Of a DNA stretch of 64,000 nucleotides, positions 32,960 to 45,938 are shown piece after piece (within the stretch, counting starts at the first letter, position 1; each line of letters opens with the position of its first letter). A program made the translations under genes and the position numbers. Source of the stretch: Ottelia alismoides (Eukaryota; Streptophyta; Magnoliopsida; Alismatales; Hydrocharitaceae); NCBI GenBank assembly GCA_037367405.1, contig JAZKJV010002326.1, positions 186,001-250,000 on the forward strand. Reading direction: 5' to 3'. The notes below the pieces were generated by a model, which was not told where the DNA came from, ran no database searches, and was given only the letters and a program-made list of their open reading frames with translations.

Positions 32960-33735
32960 GTTAGTACATGAGCATGCTTATTTTGATGATAACAAAACTT
33001 GTGTGCAAAGCTTGTAACTAGGTTAAGAGCAGAAAAGCTACTAGATCAGGTAGAAGCTCAAGCCAAGGAGAACGAGCTTAAGTGAAGAAGAAGTAAAGAA
33101 GTTCAAATGAGTTAGATGCTAAGGAACTTCAATGCAAGATCAAGTAAGGATCTCAAGCTCAAGAAGAGGATGGAGTCTTTTCTTTTATTGAGCCATATTT
33201 TTGTAACTGTCATAGAATGTAAAAGACCTCAAATCATGCGTATTGTATTTTGGCTCTTTGACTTTAACTTTCAGATCAAAGAGTCAAGCTGATCGATCAA
33301 TCATTTACACCAGATCGATCACTTTTGATCAATCATTCTCTTTTTATGATCGATCGCTATTTGAATTACAACATCTATATCTTTGATCGATCAATTTTGA
33401 TTCATGATTGATCATATCTTGATTATGATCGATCAACTAAATCTCCATGATTGATCATTTGATACTGATCAATCATCTTTGTATCCTAATCGATCATATT
33501 CCATTCAAGGTAGTTTTTTTGAAACTGATTTCATTTCTGATTTTTTCACAACAGCTAGTTTTTGAGAGCCAATGTCTATGAGATCGTAAAATCTATAAAT
33601 AAGATCCCATACCTCATTCTACAACATAAAACTAGAGCAATGAAGAAACCCTAGATTACCCTTCTTAATTCAACCGAATTAACGATTAAATTTTAATGTG
33701 TTAAGGAGAATATTTTTATGGAAGTTTTTATGCAA
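32960..33735 (+). mobile_element. Possible copia (SIRE-like) LTR fragment
   Basis: It begins TGTTAGTACATGAGCATGC, then TTTTGATGATAACAAAAC, wording typical of LTR starts in SIRE/Maximus-type copia elements. Its middle holds a cluster of ATCGATCA-type repeats (33284-33495). The right end merges into other AT-rich sequence at about 33735 with no clear CA end, so it may be truncated there. No internal region follows. Confidence 0.4.
33284..33495. repeat. Cluster of short GATCGATCA-like inverted motifs
   Basis: About ten copies of ATCGATCA, TGATCAATCA or close variants occur within some 210 bases, on both orientations. Because GATCGATC is its own reverse complement, the stretch can fold in many ways. 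Confidence 0.75.
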
Positions 33736-35310
33736 TAAAGAAATTGTGATGCAATCCAGGACAACTCCGAAGGTTAAAATGTAAAGTATAGACAAATTAA
33801 GTCCAAAATTTATAAAACTTGGCTAGAATGTTAAATGCAATGAAATTAAGCTACTGCAATTTTTTTGGATTTTTTCGACTCTAAATGAATTTACTTCGAA
33901 TTAAAAATGAATGCATGATGGTTTTTGCAAAATTAATTTTAATAAATACAAATTAAATCATTTTCAAAGATAAAAATTATCCTAGATACTTCAATGTGAG
34001 AGGATTCCAGCAAAATTACTAGACCTCAAAAATGATTAATTTAGGATCCATTAAAAATCAATTAAGAAAAGTACCAATTAATTTATTAAAGGCCTCGTTA
34101 TGCATGCAAATGATGTGATTTTTGGACACAATGTAGACCTATTATGATTTTTTGGTGATTTTTGGAGCAACAGAAAATTTAATAATAAATTAAAGGCATA
34201 CAATGGGCAAAATATACTATTTTCTGCTAAAAGAATTATATTAAATTCTTCGAAGCTCACAAAAATATAACAAGTCTTCGCAATGATAAAATCTAAGATG
34301 ATCTACAACATGCAATTTTTGGAATGACAAAATGAAGCTAAATAGACATTTAAATAGACATACAAAAACATGGGTATGGATGCAAAACAGAAAATAAATT
34401 GATTAAAAGAGAAACATGCTTATAGGACTGAAGTGCAATTACCTAGACTGATGAGGAATTTGATGCAAAATACCCACTGGACCACATGCACCTTACGTGG
34501 TGCTGATTGGTGGGGACATGAATGCAATTTCCAGAACTTGCAGGGGCACGATTGCAAATTAGCCCAGGCATGAGTTCTGCACGTGATCTAGACCTGATTG
34601 TAATTTGGAGAAGTCGACAGACCTCTTTGTAAAATACCCAAGCCGTACGCGAAGAACACGTGGGATAAGGTTTGACTAACAGCTCGGGAGGCACTAGAGG
34701 CTCGGGGCTACTTCGATAGAGGCTTGGGTGCTCGTATGCAGACTTGGGTGCTCCGAGCTTAAAGACACGTGGAAGAGGCTCGGAGCGAGCTCACATGGAC
34801 ACCTGCGGGCCATCCGATCAACGAGATCGAACGATGTCTGTAGCTCCTGAAGGAAGGTGATGTGGCACGTTGTGGGCCTTCCGATCAAGATGATCGGATG
34901 ATAACTGTACGTCTGGTTTCTCCTTGCCGCCGCTGCTTGTGGTGGGCTTGGCTGGGCTCCGGTGAAGGTGCCCTTGCCCCGCCTCTTCCTAACTTGCTCG
35001 GAGAGGATCCTCAGTTGCTCCTGATTGGTTGAGGATCACCGACGAAGCTCGGCGGAGCGGCTGGAAGTCCTGCAAACTCAATGGATGCTTGGAAGCTGGA
35101 GGAGGATAAGCTTGAAGATGCTCCGGCGAGGGCTGCGACCAATGTCGATTTGATTATCTGCAATGTTAGAATCGTAGCTGAGGCATGCAATGTGATGTGC
35201 GTGAATGGGGGGGGGGAGGGGTCGAGGCCTTGTGGGGCAAATAGGCAGACGACCTTTGTGTTCCTCCGCTGTGAAAGCGGAGCAGTGGTCAGGAGCGATC
35301 TAGGTGATAA
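33736..35310 (-). repeat. Fragment of a diverged Athila-family LTR
   Basis: It has the general style of the other long LTRs: repeated AGGGGC...TGCAAATT-type phrases (34440-34640), then a GC-rich block (34650-35300) with ACACGTGG-like sites. It is interrupted at 35311, where the LARD LTR starts with TGCAG. The rest of this LTR was not found to the right, where the sequence is rearranged. Orientation is judged from these phrases. Confidence 0.5.
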
Positions 35311-37813
35311 TGCAGAAATATTTGTCGGTTGTGCGTTCCACATAGGGCGTGAACGCAGTCGCCGTGGTGACCGACGAAAATCTCTTGTTTAATCAACAAT
35401 TAACTCACAATCAGAATAAAGCAATTAAATCTCAAAAGTGTAGAGTTAAAATTTATTATAACTCTACGTGCAAATGTGTATAGGTGTAAGCACAAGTAGA
35501 GGTCGAACACTGGGAGCAAATGGTTGGGGGATATGCGCACAAAATCATTCAATTCTTTTCTTGTCCTTGTTATTGTTTTTGTGGGTTTTTAATTTTTAAT
35601 TTTTATTTTATTTTTGATTTTTATATTTTTATATTTTGATTTTTAATTTATGATTTTGTATTTTCTTTTATAATTTTATCTTTTTATATTTTCTTTTTCT
35701 TTTATAAAAACAATATAGCCTATATAAGGCTTTATTTACACAATACATATGAATATATTTATAAATGCTATTATATCCAAACAAAATTCAGAAAATATTT
35801 TTTGGGGTTTCTAATATTTTTCTAATGTTTTTGTATTTTTCCAAAAATTTTTGCTAATTTTTATGTATTTTAAAGTAAAAAATATCCCAAATATGGGATT
35901 AATTAAATATCCATAATTAATTTGGGTTTTAAAAATAATAAATAGGTTACAAAATTACCTAAATTAATTTTATAATATAAATAATATTATATAGATAATT
36001 ACAAAAGAGAAAACACATAAATTTTTGGTATTTGGGAAGAGTTTTTATATTTTTTAGTATTTTGGAGCTTTATGATTTTTATAATTTTCTTTTTCTAATT
36101 TTTAGGGTTTTATTTTTTAGACTTAATAAATAAAAAAATATATCATATATATATTTGGATTTTTAAAAAAGTTTTTATATATTTTTTGGAATTGTTATAT
36201 GTAAGCATGGATTATTTAGACTCTTTTTTAATTTTAATAAATAGATAAGATGCAAAATAGGCAAAGTGGACACGTGGTGTGTAAGTACAATGCATGGAGC
36301 ATCTAATCCTATTTTTGTGGATTTTTACGAGCTATGCAGCTATTTTTAATAAATAAATAAAAGTCACAAAAATATATGTCCTAGTAGGGGCATTTTTGCA
36401 AATAAAAATAAGTACAGGGTCATATGTGAAAAAACATCAGAAATATTGAACGTTTATTTAATTTTTAATGACTAAATCACAATTACAAAAACTACCAAGG
36501 CATATGCACAATTAACCTATCACATGGGACTACACGTGATTCACACAAACAAGGACCGAAATGCAATTATATTAAAGTTGAGGGACCTGTGTGCAATTTT
36601 TACAAAAATATACAACATGAAATTATATTTATTGGACTAAATAATAGATATAAAAATCATAGGGGCTTCCCTGCAAATTTGCCACCTCACGTGGGACGAC
36701 ACGTGAGGTAACGTGGAATGGACCTAAAAGAAATTTCCAAAAGCTCAGGGGTCCTTTATGCAAAATTTCCACTTGTTTTACAATATTATTTTTTATTTAC
36801 AGAACTAATTATTAAATACAAAAAAATAGCAGGGCTAAAGGTGCAATTTACCCCTTAATTGGCGCTGGCGGACGGTTGAGCTCTTTTCACTTGGCACATG
36901 TCATCCTCACTACGCCCGATGACGGTTCTGATTAGATCATCCGAGATGATCCGACAGTTGACTCTCTGGGTCATCCAACGGTCCTGCTGCGATCTGGAAC
37001 GTGGATCTTTATCCGACGGTGGGGAAGATGGCTCGATGAACTAGGGATGAACTCGCCTGGGGCGAGTTTAGATTTGATAGCGCGAGCTCCTCCGACCACC
37101 ATTCCCTCCTCATAGGATCTCTTCTCGTTCTTGGGAGCCTTCCGCATCCAATGATGCCTTCAATCGAAGCCCAGGTGCTCGAAAATGATCCGGCGAGGGT
37201 GCTCGACCTGGACCTTGCTTCCAACAGTCAAAGCTCCTCAGATGGAGCCTTCGGGACCTGCAAACACACGTAAAATCTTCGCGAGGAATAGGCAGGGGGT
37301 CTGGGCTTTTATTGGTGGAGGATCGAGGCGATTTGAGGCGAGATGGACCCGCTTCAGCGAGCGGCGGAGGTAGAGTGGGGTTTCGCTGATCGAGACCCGA
37401 TCAGGTTGGCTACAAGGTGGATGAGCGTGGAGAACTGGCTGGGAAATGAAATGGGGTGGTCAAGGGTCAGTCAAAGGCAGAATCACAATGGAATCGTTCG
37501 CTGGAGCAGAGCTCCAACGAACTTCGAATCGCGGAATCTACACTAATCCCAGGGGTTACATGATAATCTAATTGCATAAATGAAATGCTGGAATAAAGAG
37601 CTAAATAAAAATGGAAATGGCACAGCTCGTACCCACTTGGACGCCAGGAAGCAGAGGTTGCCGGCGCTCGACGGCCTGGGTGCACCTCCTCCTCCGCGAA
37701 CCGCCGTGGATGCTCAGGGGACTCCCCCTATCATGAGGATACACTCTAGACCGAGATCCAAGGGTCCAAGGATGAAGAAATGACCGAATTGAAACATGGA
37801 GGAGGAGATTGAT

Positions 37814-37821
37814 TATTTATA
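37814..37821 (-). promoter_or_regulatory. Probable LTR TATA box
   Basis: Minus-strand TATAAATA, about 210 bp downstream of the W-box-like pair at 38027-38043. The equivalent in solo LTR 1 is at 8588-8595. Confidence 0.5.
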
Positions 37822-38026
37822 GACAGAGCATCACCCTTATTTGACTGGCCTTTAGCAAAGAATCGGCTATATGTACAAGAGATCCAAGGAGTCGACATGG
37901 ATCCTGGATGAATGATGAAGAGATCTTGTGAAGTGATCGAAACTGATTGATCGATGGTTCATGCGCGAAAAATGCAAGAAAACTGGGGAAAAGACACTTC
38001 TAGCGCTTCAGGTCTTGGATGGGATA

Positions 38027-38043
38027 GTTGACCAGAGGTCAAT
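38027..38043. promoter_or_regulatory. Inverted W-box-like pair in LTR
   Basis: GTTGACC and GGTCAAT face each other across three bases. This is the counterpart of the pair at 13070-13087. Confidence 0.45.
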
Positions 38044-41000
38044 GGTCTGCGGCCTGCGATTGGTCCACCTAGATGCACTACAGGACAAAATAGCAGTTTT
38101 ATTCAAAAATAATTATTTTAAATTAATAAAAGATTTTATTATTTTTTGTGTATAAAATAAAAATGTTTATTATTTTATGTAGTATTTTATTATGATTTTT
38201 ATTTATTTTTTGGCTTTATTTATTAGTAGTTAATTTTTTAATAGGGTATTTATAGGTATATTCATCTATATTTTGTGTATTTCTATTTTTATTTTGTATA
38301 TTTTATTTTATTATTTTATTCTATTATTTTATATATTTATAAATTATTTTTGTGAGTATAAATATATATTTATTTTATTTTCATGAAATTATTTGCATTT
38401 TTGAATAAATAGATAAGTATATTATGTAAGTATATTTATAGGTATTTTACCTATGTTTTATGTATATCATTTTATTTTAATGTATTTTATTGAATATTAT
38501 TTAAGTTTTATATTTTTAATATAATATTAATAATATTTAGAATATTATAAAATTATAAAAGAATAAATAATAAAAGAATGTTCCCCTTTTATCTATATAC
38601 AAATAGTAACACATATATTTTGTCTATGATTTTACACGGATTTATTTTATTTTGCAATTTTCTTTTGCTTTTATTCTTACTTTAATATGCACATATATTA
38701 TAGATGTTATTTAAAAAAATATAAAAATATGAATTTGTAAAAAAATGAATAATGAATAAATTGAATATTTTAATCAGTAGAATGTACAATAGTGGTCAAA
38801 AACCTAACTTTTACACAGTAAATCTAAAAAATATAATCCCACTAACACTAAATAGCTTATGAGAATTTATATACAATTAGAGGTGATTTTTGCTATGTTT
38901 TGAGTTTTTATTGAAAATATATGGGTCTTTGAAGTTTGGTTTTGGCTTTTTATTTTGTGTATAAAATGAACACAAGGTATTATTTTTGTACAAACTCAAT
39001 TTTGTATTTTTATTTACATTATTATCTACAACTTTTATGTTCAAAGTTTCTTTATTTGATGAATAAATAATAAATAATAAAATTAGTGTCAAAAATGCAT
39101 AATTAATGAATAAATAAATGAGGTATTTATTGTATTTTTGGACTTTATCTCCCCCTACATTATTCTTTGTCGACCAATTCCATTCTAGACTTGGTCTTGG
39201 CATCAGGGTTATAAAATATTTGCAATATTTTATTCCTTTTTATTTTCTTCTCTTTATTCTATAATTTTGGCATTAAAATCCGTATTTTATATACAAACAA
39301 TACAGTAAATGATGAATGCTATTATGCGCAAATTGATGCTATTTACATACATTAGCTAGGATTTTTAAGGATAAAATGATAGAATAAAGGTTTGAAATGG
39401 AGATTCATCACTCCCCTATACTTGCCTTTGCTAGTCCCTAGAAAACACTTGTGCAATAAGTACAAAAAGAATAAAGAATAAGAAAAAAGAAAAAGAAATA
39501 ATCAAAGAATAAATGGAATTGATCGAAATAATTAAACTTATCTGTACAAAATCAAAGTTTGGAGCTCAGGTTAGATCTTGATGTGAGAATGTGTGTGGAA
39601 CATGGTCGGGAACCAAATTTAAAACCCATCAGCCTTCGATAGTCACAAAACTTGGTTCAAACCACCTCAATTGTCAGGTCAGAACTAGCCTACATCATAC
39701 GCAAACCCTTATGACTATGAAGCTAACTTGTACAATGTAATTAATAGTGGCTCTCCCCAACCGAAATGACAAAGGATCTGACTTCTTTAGAATGACAACC
39801 CAATGATTCCCCAATCCAGCACTCTTTCATCAAGGAGCGGGGTATTCCCTTCTAAGTTCAAGTGGCATCCAACTCAAGAGGAGGAGGTGAAGAAGAGAAT
39901 GAACGGTAGCCAGTGTAGCTACCTATCTCAGGATGCATGACCAGTGTAGTCAAGTCATCCAACTGCAGGCTCACATGGTGTAACTTTGATGCTCAAGCTT
40001 GCTTATTTTCTATACAACATATATACATACTCCGATAGGCATTTTATTTTTATTTTCAAACCTGTCCACTTTTTTTTGAGTTTTTTTAAATATATTTTAC
40101 AACATCATTTACATAAGGACGTTTTCTTCTTGAGCCAGAAGAATATCCCTCTTTTGAAGCTTTCTCGCAACCCACACTCTCCTGTCGTTCAACTTCATTG
40201 AAACTAGACTAGGTTGGGGTGCACTTCCCTCCCTAGACAAGGACGAATGTTTCCATCCGTGTGCGTCTCAGACTGGCAAATCCAACCACCTCACCACTCC
40301 AATTGAGTTGATCCAAGTGAAAGGTGCAAGTGTCCAAGTTAGGTGACGGTCGACAAGAGTCATGTGTGTGTCTCGAAAAGTTCTAGTTAGTCAGTTGAGG
40401 TGACTTGAACCCATCCCTGATTTATCAAAGAATTAAGTCTTAATAGACCTGAAGTACATTAAACCTAGTTCCCATAAGGTTCCAGTGTAGTTAGGTGCAG
40501 TAAGGTCCAACCAAGCTCTAATCTTCGACTTTATTGAACTACTTCAATCATCAAGCTCAATTGAAAAGAATATGAATGTTATGCAAATGCTATGTGCAAC
40601 GATGCAAAGAATAATGCAATTTTTTCGAAAAATTTTAAAAACAACAAGAATTTTCACATAAAGAATTTTGCAAATAAAATAATTTTGGCACACAAAGTGT
40701 AAAATATGTACAACTATTTACACGAGCATGCCGCTTTATTTTACAAGACTCAAGGATTTTAAAGAATTTATAGGTTTTAACAAAGTGATTTATTTAGATA
40801 TATATATATATATACACAATTGATAAAGAAGTTTATGTATTTTATTTATGCTTTATTGTTAATGATGCTCTTATTCCTCAAATTTATTTGAAAACTATTT
40901 TGTCTATAGTACAAAATAATTTTTGCAAATATTTACTAACATTTGAAAGCCATTTTGCAAAGATTTGCAAACAATATATATATATATATATAAATACATT

Positions 41001-41337
41001 TTTCAAAATTTTTACAAAATATTTTCCAAATCATTTGCAAATAGGTTTTCAAATCCTTTATTTCACACAAAGAGAAGAATTTTGCCATCAAAATATTTTT
41101 ACAAAGGTTGAAAACATTTCACAAAAATTTTTCCACACGGTTCACACCATTTTTCAAATCATTTTGCAAAGCTATTTTAACCTGATTTATTATTTAGTAT
41201 ATACAAAAAGAATTTGAGGAATAAAAAGCCTTATTAAATGGTTTTTAATATAGTATAAATAGTATTTTTAGCCGTAATTATTGTTAATTATACGAAAGTA
41301 CGAGTTATGGCTAAAGTATATACATAGTATATGCGAC

Positions 41338-41876
41338 CCCCCTTTACTTAGCATGAGCTCTGTCCTCATAGATAGAAAAGAGAAAGATAAGACATAACTC
41401 GTACTGAGTATAGAAAAGGCAATACTACCACGACTGGAAGAATAACAAATGAAAGAATAACGAGATAAATAAATAAGAAGATGACCAGCCCCCCTATACT
41501 TAGGATCAAATAATCCTAAATATAGTAGACTGTTCACAACGTAGGGAGGGTCAAGGGTGGGAATAAACAGATCAAAGAATGCGCGAATCAGGGGTGCAAC
41601 CCTCCTATACTTAGGACAAAGTACGTCTTAAGTACAGAAAACTGACAAAAAGGGGTGACACCTTTTATGCAGAAAATGAAAAATGAAAAGGAAAAGAAGA
41701 AAAGAGAGATATATACAGATATATGAGAAGATCGTGGAGAATGTACGCATCACTCTCCCTATATTAGGGTGAAATATCCCTAAGTATAAGCAACGACATG
41801 AGTGAGTAAACAGAACGTAGAAAGAACAACACGGTGTGTACCCCCCCATACTTAGGACCAAGTACGTCCTAAGTAT
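41338..41876. repeat. Array of polypurine-tract hairpins in the LARD
   Basis: Five tract-like copies begin near 41338, 41491, 41603, 41756 and 41841. Four have a nearby inverted arm. At 41494-41525 a 12-bp stem has one mismatch. At 41604-41636 the pairing is weaker. At 41759-41790 ATTAGGG faces CCCTAA. At 41848-41876 ATACTTAGGAC and GTCCTAAGTAT form a perfect 11-bp stem. Order and spacing resemble 15680-16031 in the coding element. Confidence 0.78.
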
Positions 41877-42339
41877 AAACACACAGATATGGCGCAAGAT
41901 CTGGGCACACGAGACATACGGAAGTAAGAAGGAATATAATACACAACACATATATGCAACACACAAAGAGTGTGAAGTACATGATGGTATCTGGTACGCG
42001 AATACCGTACTCTTGTCATCTTCTCCCTATGAGAACAAGGATGCAGTCAGATAGTGAAAAGACTCCCTGGTATGCAATCAAGTGGGTATCAGCTACCGGG
42101 AATAAGAGATCGAAAACTAAACCAAGGACCGGTAGCGAAAGCAGAATATCGGGTCATAAGGAAGGAATGTGAGATCATAGCCAATACCATAAGACCTAGA
42201 GGAAGAAAGAGCATTATAGACTCCTCCTAGTCAGTCATAGTCTCTGAAAGGTATAAAGGTGAAGAGCATGAGACTGTGTGATGCACAGTGGTCAATAAGT
42301 CAGAAGGTCACAAGAGTACACCGAACAACACAGTATATG

Positions 42340-43375
42340 GCTCAACCTTGTGAGGGTCCTCAAGGTGAGAAGAATCAAAGAATAATCAGAAGACTCGGCT
42401 CCGTGCTCCAACAGAAAGGAAACACTAATAGTGAAGTTGAGTACCTAAAATATGATGTACTCTCCCGCAGATAACCCTTGGGGAGTAATACATGCTAGTC
42501 AATGAATAATCATAATAAAAGCTCACCCTTGCGAGGGTCGTCAAGGTGAGCGGGCTCAAAGGAGCCAGATCCATCAGACGAATCAAGAAGAAGCGGTCTC
42601 AGTAGTCGAAAAATTGGATATCAGCACAAGAGGCCGACATATCGAGAAAATGTGGCGGTGTCCCGCAGATGACCCTCAGGGAACGTACTGCCAAATAAGC
42701 ATCGAATACTCAGAGCAGATGGCTCATCTTTGCGAGGACTGTCAAGGAGATAAGACTCAAAGGAATCTAGACAAATAGGCCCTAAGATCTATCAGATCAG
42801 GTAATCATCAAAGCAATGGGGACCCGAAGAGAAAATTAGACGACTTGGTTCTATGTTCCACAGATGGGAGAGACAGTCAGCAAGTGGAACCAAGCGTAAA
42901 GAAAATGTTGCATTTTCCCACAAATAGTCCTTGGGGAACAATGCAAACTAAGCATGGAATAATCAGATCAGATCTTGTCCTTGCGAGGGTCGTCAAGGAG
43001 AGAGGACTCAAAGGAGTCAATCAGAATGGTCTCTGTAGACAACAAATTGCCTACCAGTAGAAGAGACCACACGATCTAGGAAGGTGTCATAGTCCCTCGC
43101 AAATAACCCTCGGAGAGCACTATGATCTATGTAGTGAATAATCAGAAATGTAACACTCATCCTTTCAAGGACCGTCAAGGAGAGAAGACTCAAAGGAGTC
43201 TAGGTCATTAGCCTCGTGCACCTACACATCGGGCACACAATCAATAGAGAGGCCAAACAGTCAAATGAGACGATGCGGTTTCGGGACCCAACAAGGTGGA
43301 GACAAAATCAGTGTATGAAACCGATCGTAAGAAAGTATCGTATCCTCCCGCAGATAGTCCTTGGGGAGTAACATG
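42340..43375. repeat. Degenerate tandem repeats of about 180-250 bp in the LARD
   Basis: Two phrases alternate about five times. One is like CCTTGCGAGGGTCGTCAAGG, near 42347, 42528, 42728, 42979 and 43166, often followed by a CTCAAAGGAGTC-like phrase. The other is like CCCGCAGATAACCCTTGGGG, near 42467, 42660, 42900, 43092 and 43352. The first phrase is itself an imperfect palindrome. The sequence is non-coding as far as I can see. Confidence 0.75.
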
Positions 43376-45456
43376 AACTAATTCAACCAAGTCTTGGGAT
43401 TGCTGGCATCAAATCTCAGGTCCAAAAATCAATCATGCGCTCAATCATCCGGAGGGCATAAGATCACCGAGGGATGAATAATCATATCAATCACAGTACA
43501 TCCCTTAGGTCAATCCAATCTGTCTGAGATGGCACGAAAGATAATCAGGAATCCACAAAGTGCCATAGGTGGATGAAAAAAGCAGGAGATCGGAGATGGG
43601 TCAATCAGGAAGATGGAAGGCATCATGTGGGTTCCGCACACCTTTATCAGGAAGTCCAAATAAGAATAATCAATCAATCATCAAAAATAAGATGGGCAGA
43701 GCCTTGAAATGGATAGGTCAATCAAAGCTCATAATATCGTCATCAAATCATAACAAAGCAACATCCTCTATCCGGTGTGTGAGACCAAAAATCCTTGAGT
43801 AAGAGTCACACCTAATCATGCATCATAAAAGTCTTCAATACGCTCCTATGCATAATGCGAAAGTCAGATCGACCAAGTCAATCTCAGCATCCTCAAAACT
43901 GTTGGACATGTGAGCCCACGGCGAGCCATTATGCAATAAATGTTATTGCACATATCATTCCCTGATCTGAAATGAAGAATAAATAATTTGCATAAAAGGT
44001 CCCTCTGTACAATTAGGGTTATGTACCATGGCCATCTTGATGATCATACAGCTGTTGATTCAATAATTGAATCATAAAGGCTGGTGCTTGGATGAATATC
44101 TAAAGGGTTAGATAGAGGACTCATCAAGCGCCGTCAAATGGTTGTTAAGAGATGATCTCCAGCCTAAGTAGGAGATGGCAATCCTTTCTCACATAGGCTG
44201 ATATCTGACCGACCTCTTGATGCAGGTCCTCTGCATGGGAATAGTGATTCAAAGGTGTCAGATTAGTTAGGTCAAAGGATTGACTTAATGAGATCGAGAT
44301 AACCTAAGTCCTATGTTGAATACTGTCACAGCATAGGCACACATCCTCTGACTGAAGACAGATGTGTTACTATATGTCTGAGTGTGTACATTTGGCAGAC
44401 CAATAGGCTGATGACCTAACCAAGGTCTATACAACGACGCGCTGGTGTGCATGTAAGGGCATATGAGTAATACGATCTCTCAAAGGGATCATACAGGTTC
44501 ACTTATGAACCGGAAAACATTAGCTCACTCATGAGGTATTGGGACCGATCAAATTCCATGCATGGCCGTCGTGCTTTGGAAGCATGAAAAGAATTTGAAG
44601 GTATGATATATGCTTTGGGAAAGCATATGATCCATACCGATTCCCAATGACCAAGATTGAGAAACTTGGTGATCAAACCTTGAAGAAGACAATGTAAAAT
44701 TAATCTACATCTTCAGGTTGATCACAGGTCTTGCAGTATGCATGATGTACATGTATTTATAATACCTGAGGGTGATGTGATCATAAATGATTGTATAACC
44801 ATGACGCTTCCATTCCGAGGGAGTGATGAAACATGTATGGATTCTAGTGACTCCTCTCAGTAGAGAAGCAATGTGATCTTGGTCCAAGTGTTGGACATTA
44901 GTCTGAATGAGATTCAGATACAATGAGAAGATTAGATTTGCGGTCTTGATTTAATCAAGCATCTGTGGGAGGTACGTAAGATCTAGATTTGAGATGAGAT
45001 CTCAATATCCAAGTCACTATACGTGGAACAATATAATCACCATGTCCTTATCTCCAAGTATCTGCGGAGAAAGCACATTATTCTTGAAGGGGTTCAAGAA
45101 TAATATATTTGATGAATTATGTATCCAAGCAACAAGATGAGGATAATTATATGAGATTTAATTATCCAGAATAATATGAATATGATTCATATTAAGAGAA
45201 TGATTATCCAAGATAACAAAATGAGATTTAATTATCAAGGATATGCAAATTGTGGATAGTGCTATCCATAATTTATGAGTATATATTATAAATATGATTT
45301 ATAATATATTAGAGAGAGAACACCTTTGTAAATAGCATTTGTTAATTGTTAATGTGAATTGGATTCACATTAAGCAATTAATTGGAAATGAAATTTATAA
45401 TTTAGTTTGGGCTGTGAATATGATTCACATATTTTCAATGGCATGATTGAAATATT

Positions 45457-45603
45457 CACTAATTAATTAGGAATTAATTTAGTGGATAATTTTGCAATAA
45501 ATACTGACAAATTAATTGGGAATTGATTTGGTGGATAATTCTGCAATAAATGTACACTAATTAATTGGGAATTAATTTAGTGGATAATATTGCAAACAAA
45601 TAA
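45457..45603. repeat. Three tandem 49-bp units in the copia LTR
   Basis: Units begin at about 45457, 45506 and 45555, each with AATTAATTGGGAATTAATTT, then GTGGATAAT and TTGCAA-type ends. The sister LTR has the same set at about 53255-53398. Confidence 0.8.
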
Positions 45604-45930
45604 GATATAATTGGATTAAATAAAAGGGATGGATAAAACACCACCAAATGAGGTGGCGTCACCTATGACTTGGTCATGGGTGACACCCCATCTATTTGGG
45701 GTGAATTATCATCTCATTTTATTATTATCATCCTATTATCTTGTGTTTATTAATTTATTTGTTGAATTAAATTATGTTGATAATTATGCAACATATATTT
45801 AATTTTAAATAAATTAATATGTTGTTGTTTTTGAACAACAATTATCATGACCATTGATTTAATATACATATCAATCTAACCATTGATTTTGTATATGCCA
45901 TGGATTGTGATCCATGGACTTCCAAACTAA

Positions 45931-45938
45931 TATAAATA
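45931..45938 (+). promoter_or_regulatory. TATA box of copia B 5' LTR
   Basis: TATAAATA, with AGAGGGCAACCCTAGCCTC following. The same block is at 57357-57364. Transcription would start about 30 bases downstream, inside the LTR. Confidence 0.65.

Larger units (their letters stand above)
35311..39410 (-). repeat. 3' LTR of a non-coding Athila-related element (LARD)
   Basis: A 4.1-kb LTR from TGCAGAAATA to ATTCATCA, close to solo LTR 1. Immediately to the right is a polypurine tract (minus strand AAGTATAGGGGAG, 39411-39422). It holds an AATAAA signal inside a small stem (35443-35464), a paired palindrome at 36684-36709, a TATA box at 37814-37821 and a W-box-like pair at 38027-38043. The matching 5' LTR start is at 58638. 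Confidence 0.88.
39411..43899 (-). mobile_element. Internal region of the non-coding Athila-related element (LARD), 3' part
   Basis: It starts with the polypurine tract and contains the conserved untranslated block (39833-39870), TA-rich runs (40799-40815, 40978-40991), an array of tract-containing hairpins (41338-41876) and degenerate repeats of roughly 200 bases (42340-43375). I find no gag, protease, RT or integrase in any frame. The region ends at a copia insertion at 43900. The 5' part resumes at 58220-58635. Together about 4.9 kb of internal sequence is visible, all apparently non-coding, which fits a LARD. Confidence 0.75.

Noticed and set aside
33284..33495. CRISPR-like array
   Set aside because: Repeats are short, degenerate and without constant spacers. 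The window is plant DNA.
35207..35216. Run of ten G as a possible quadruplex signal
   Set aside because: A single homopolymer run without further G-tracts in register. It is more likely slippage or a sequencing artefact.
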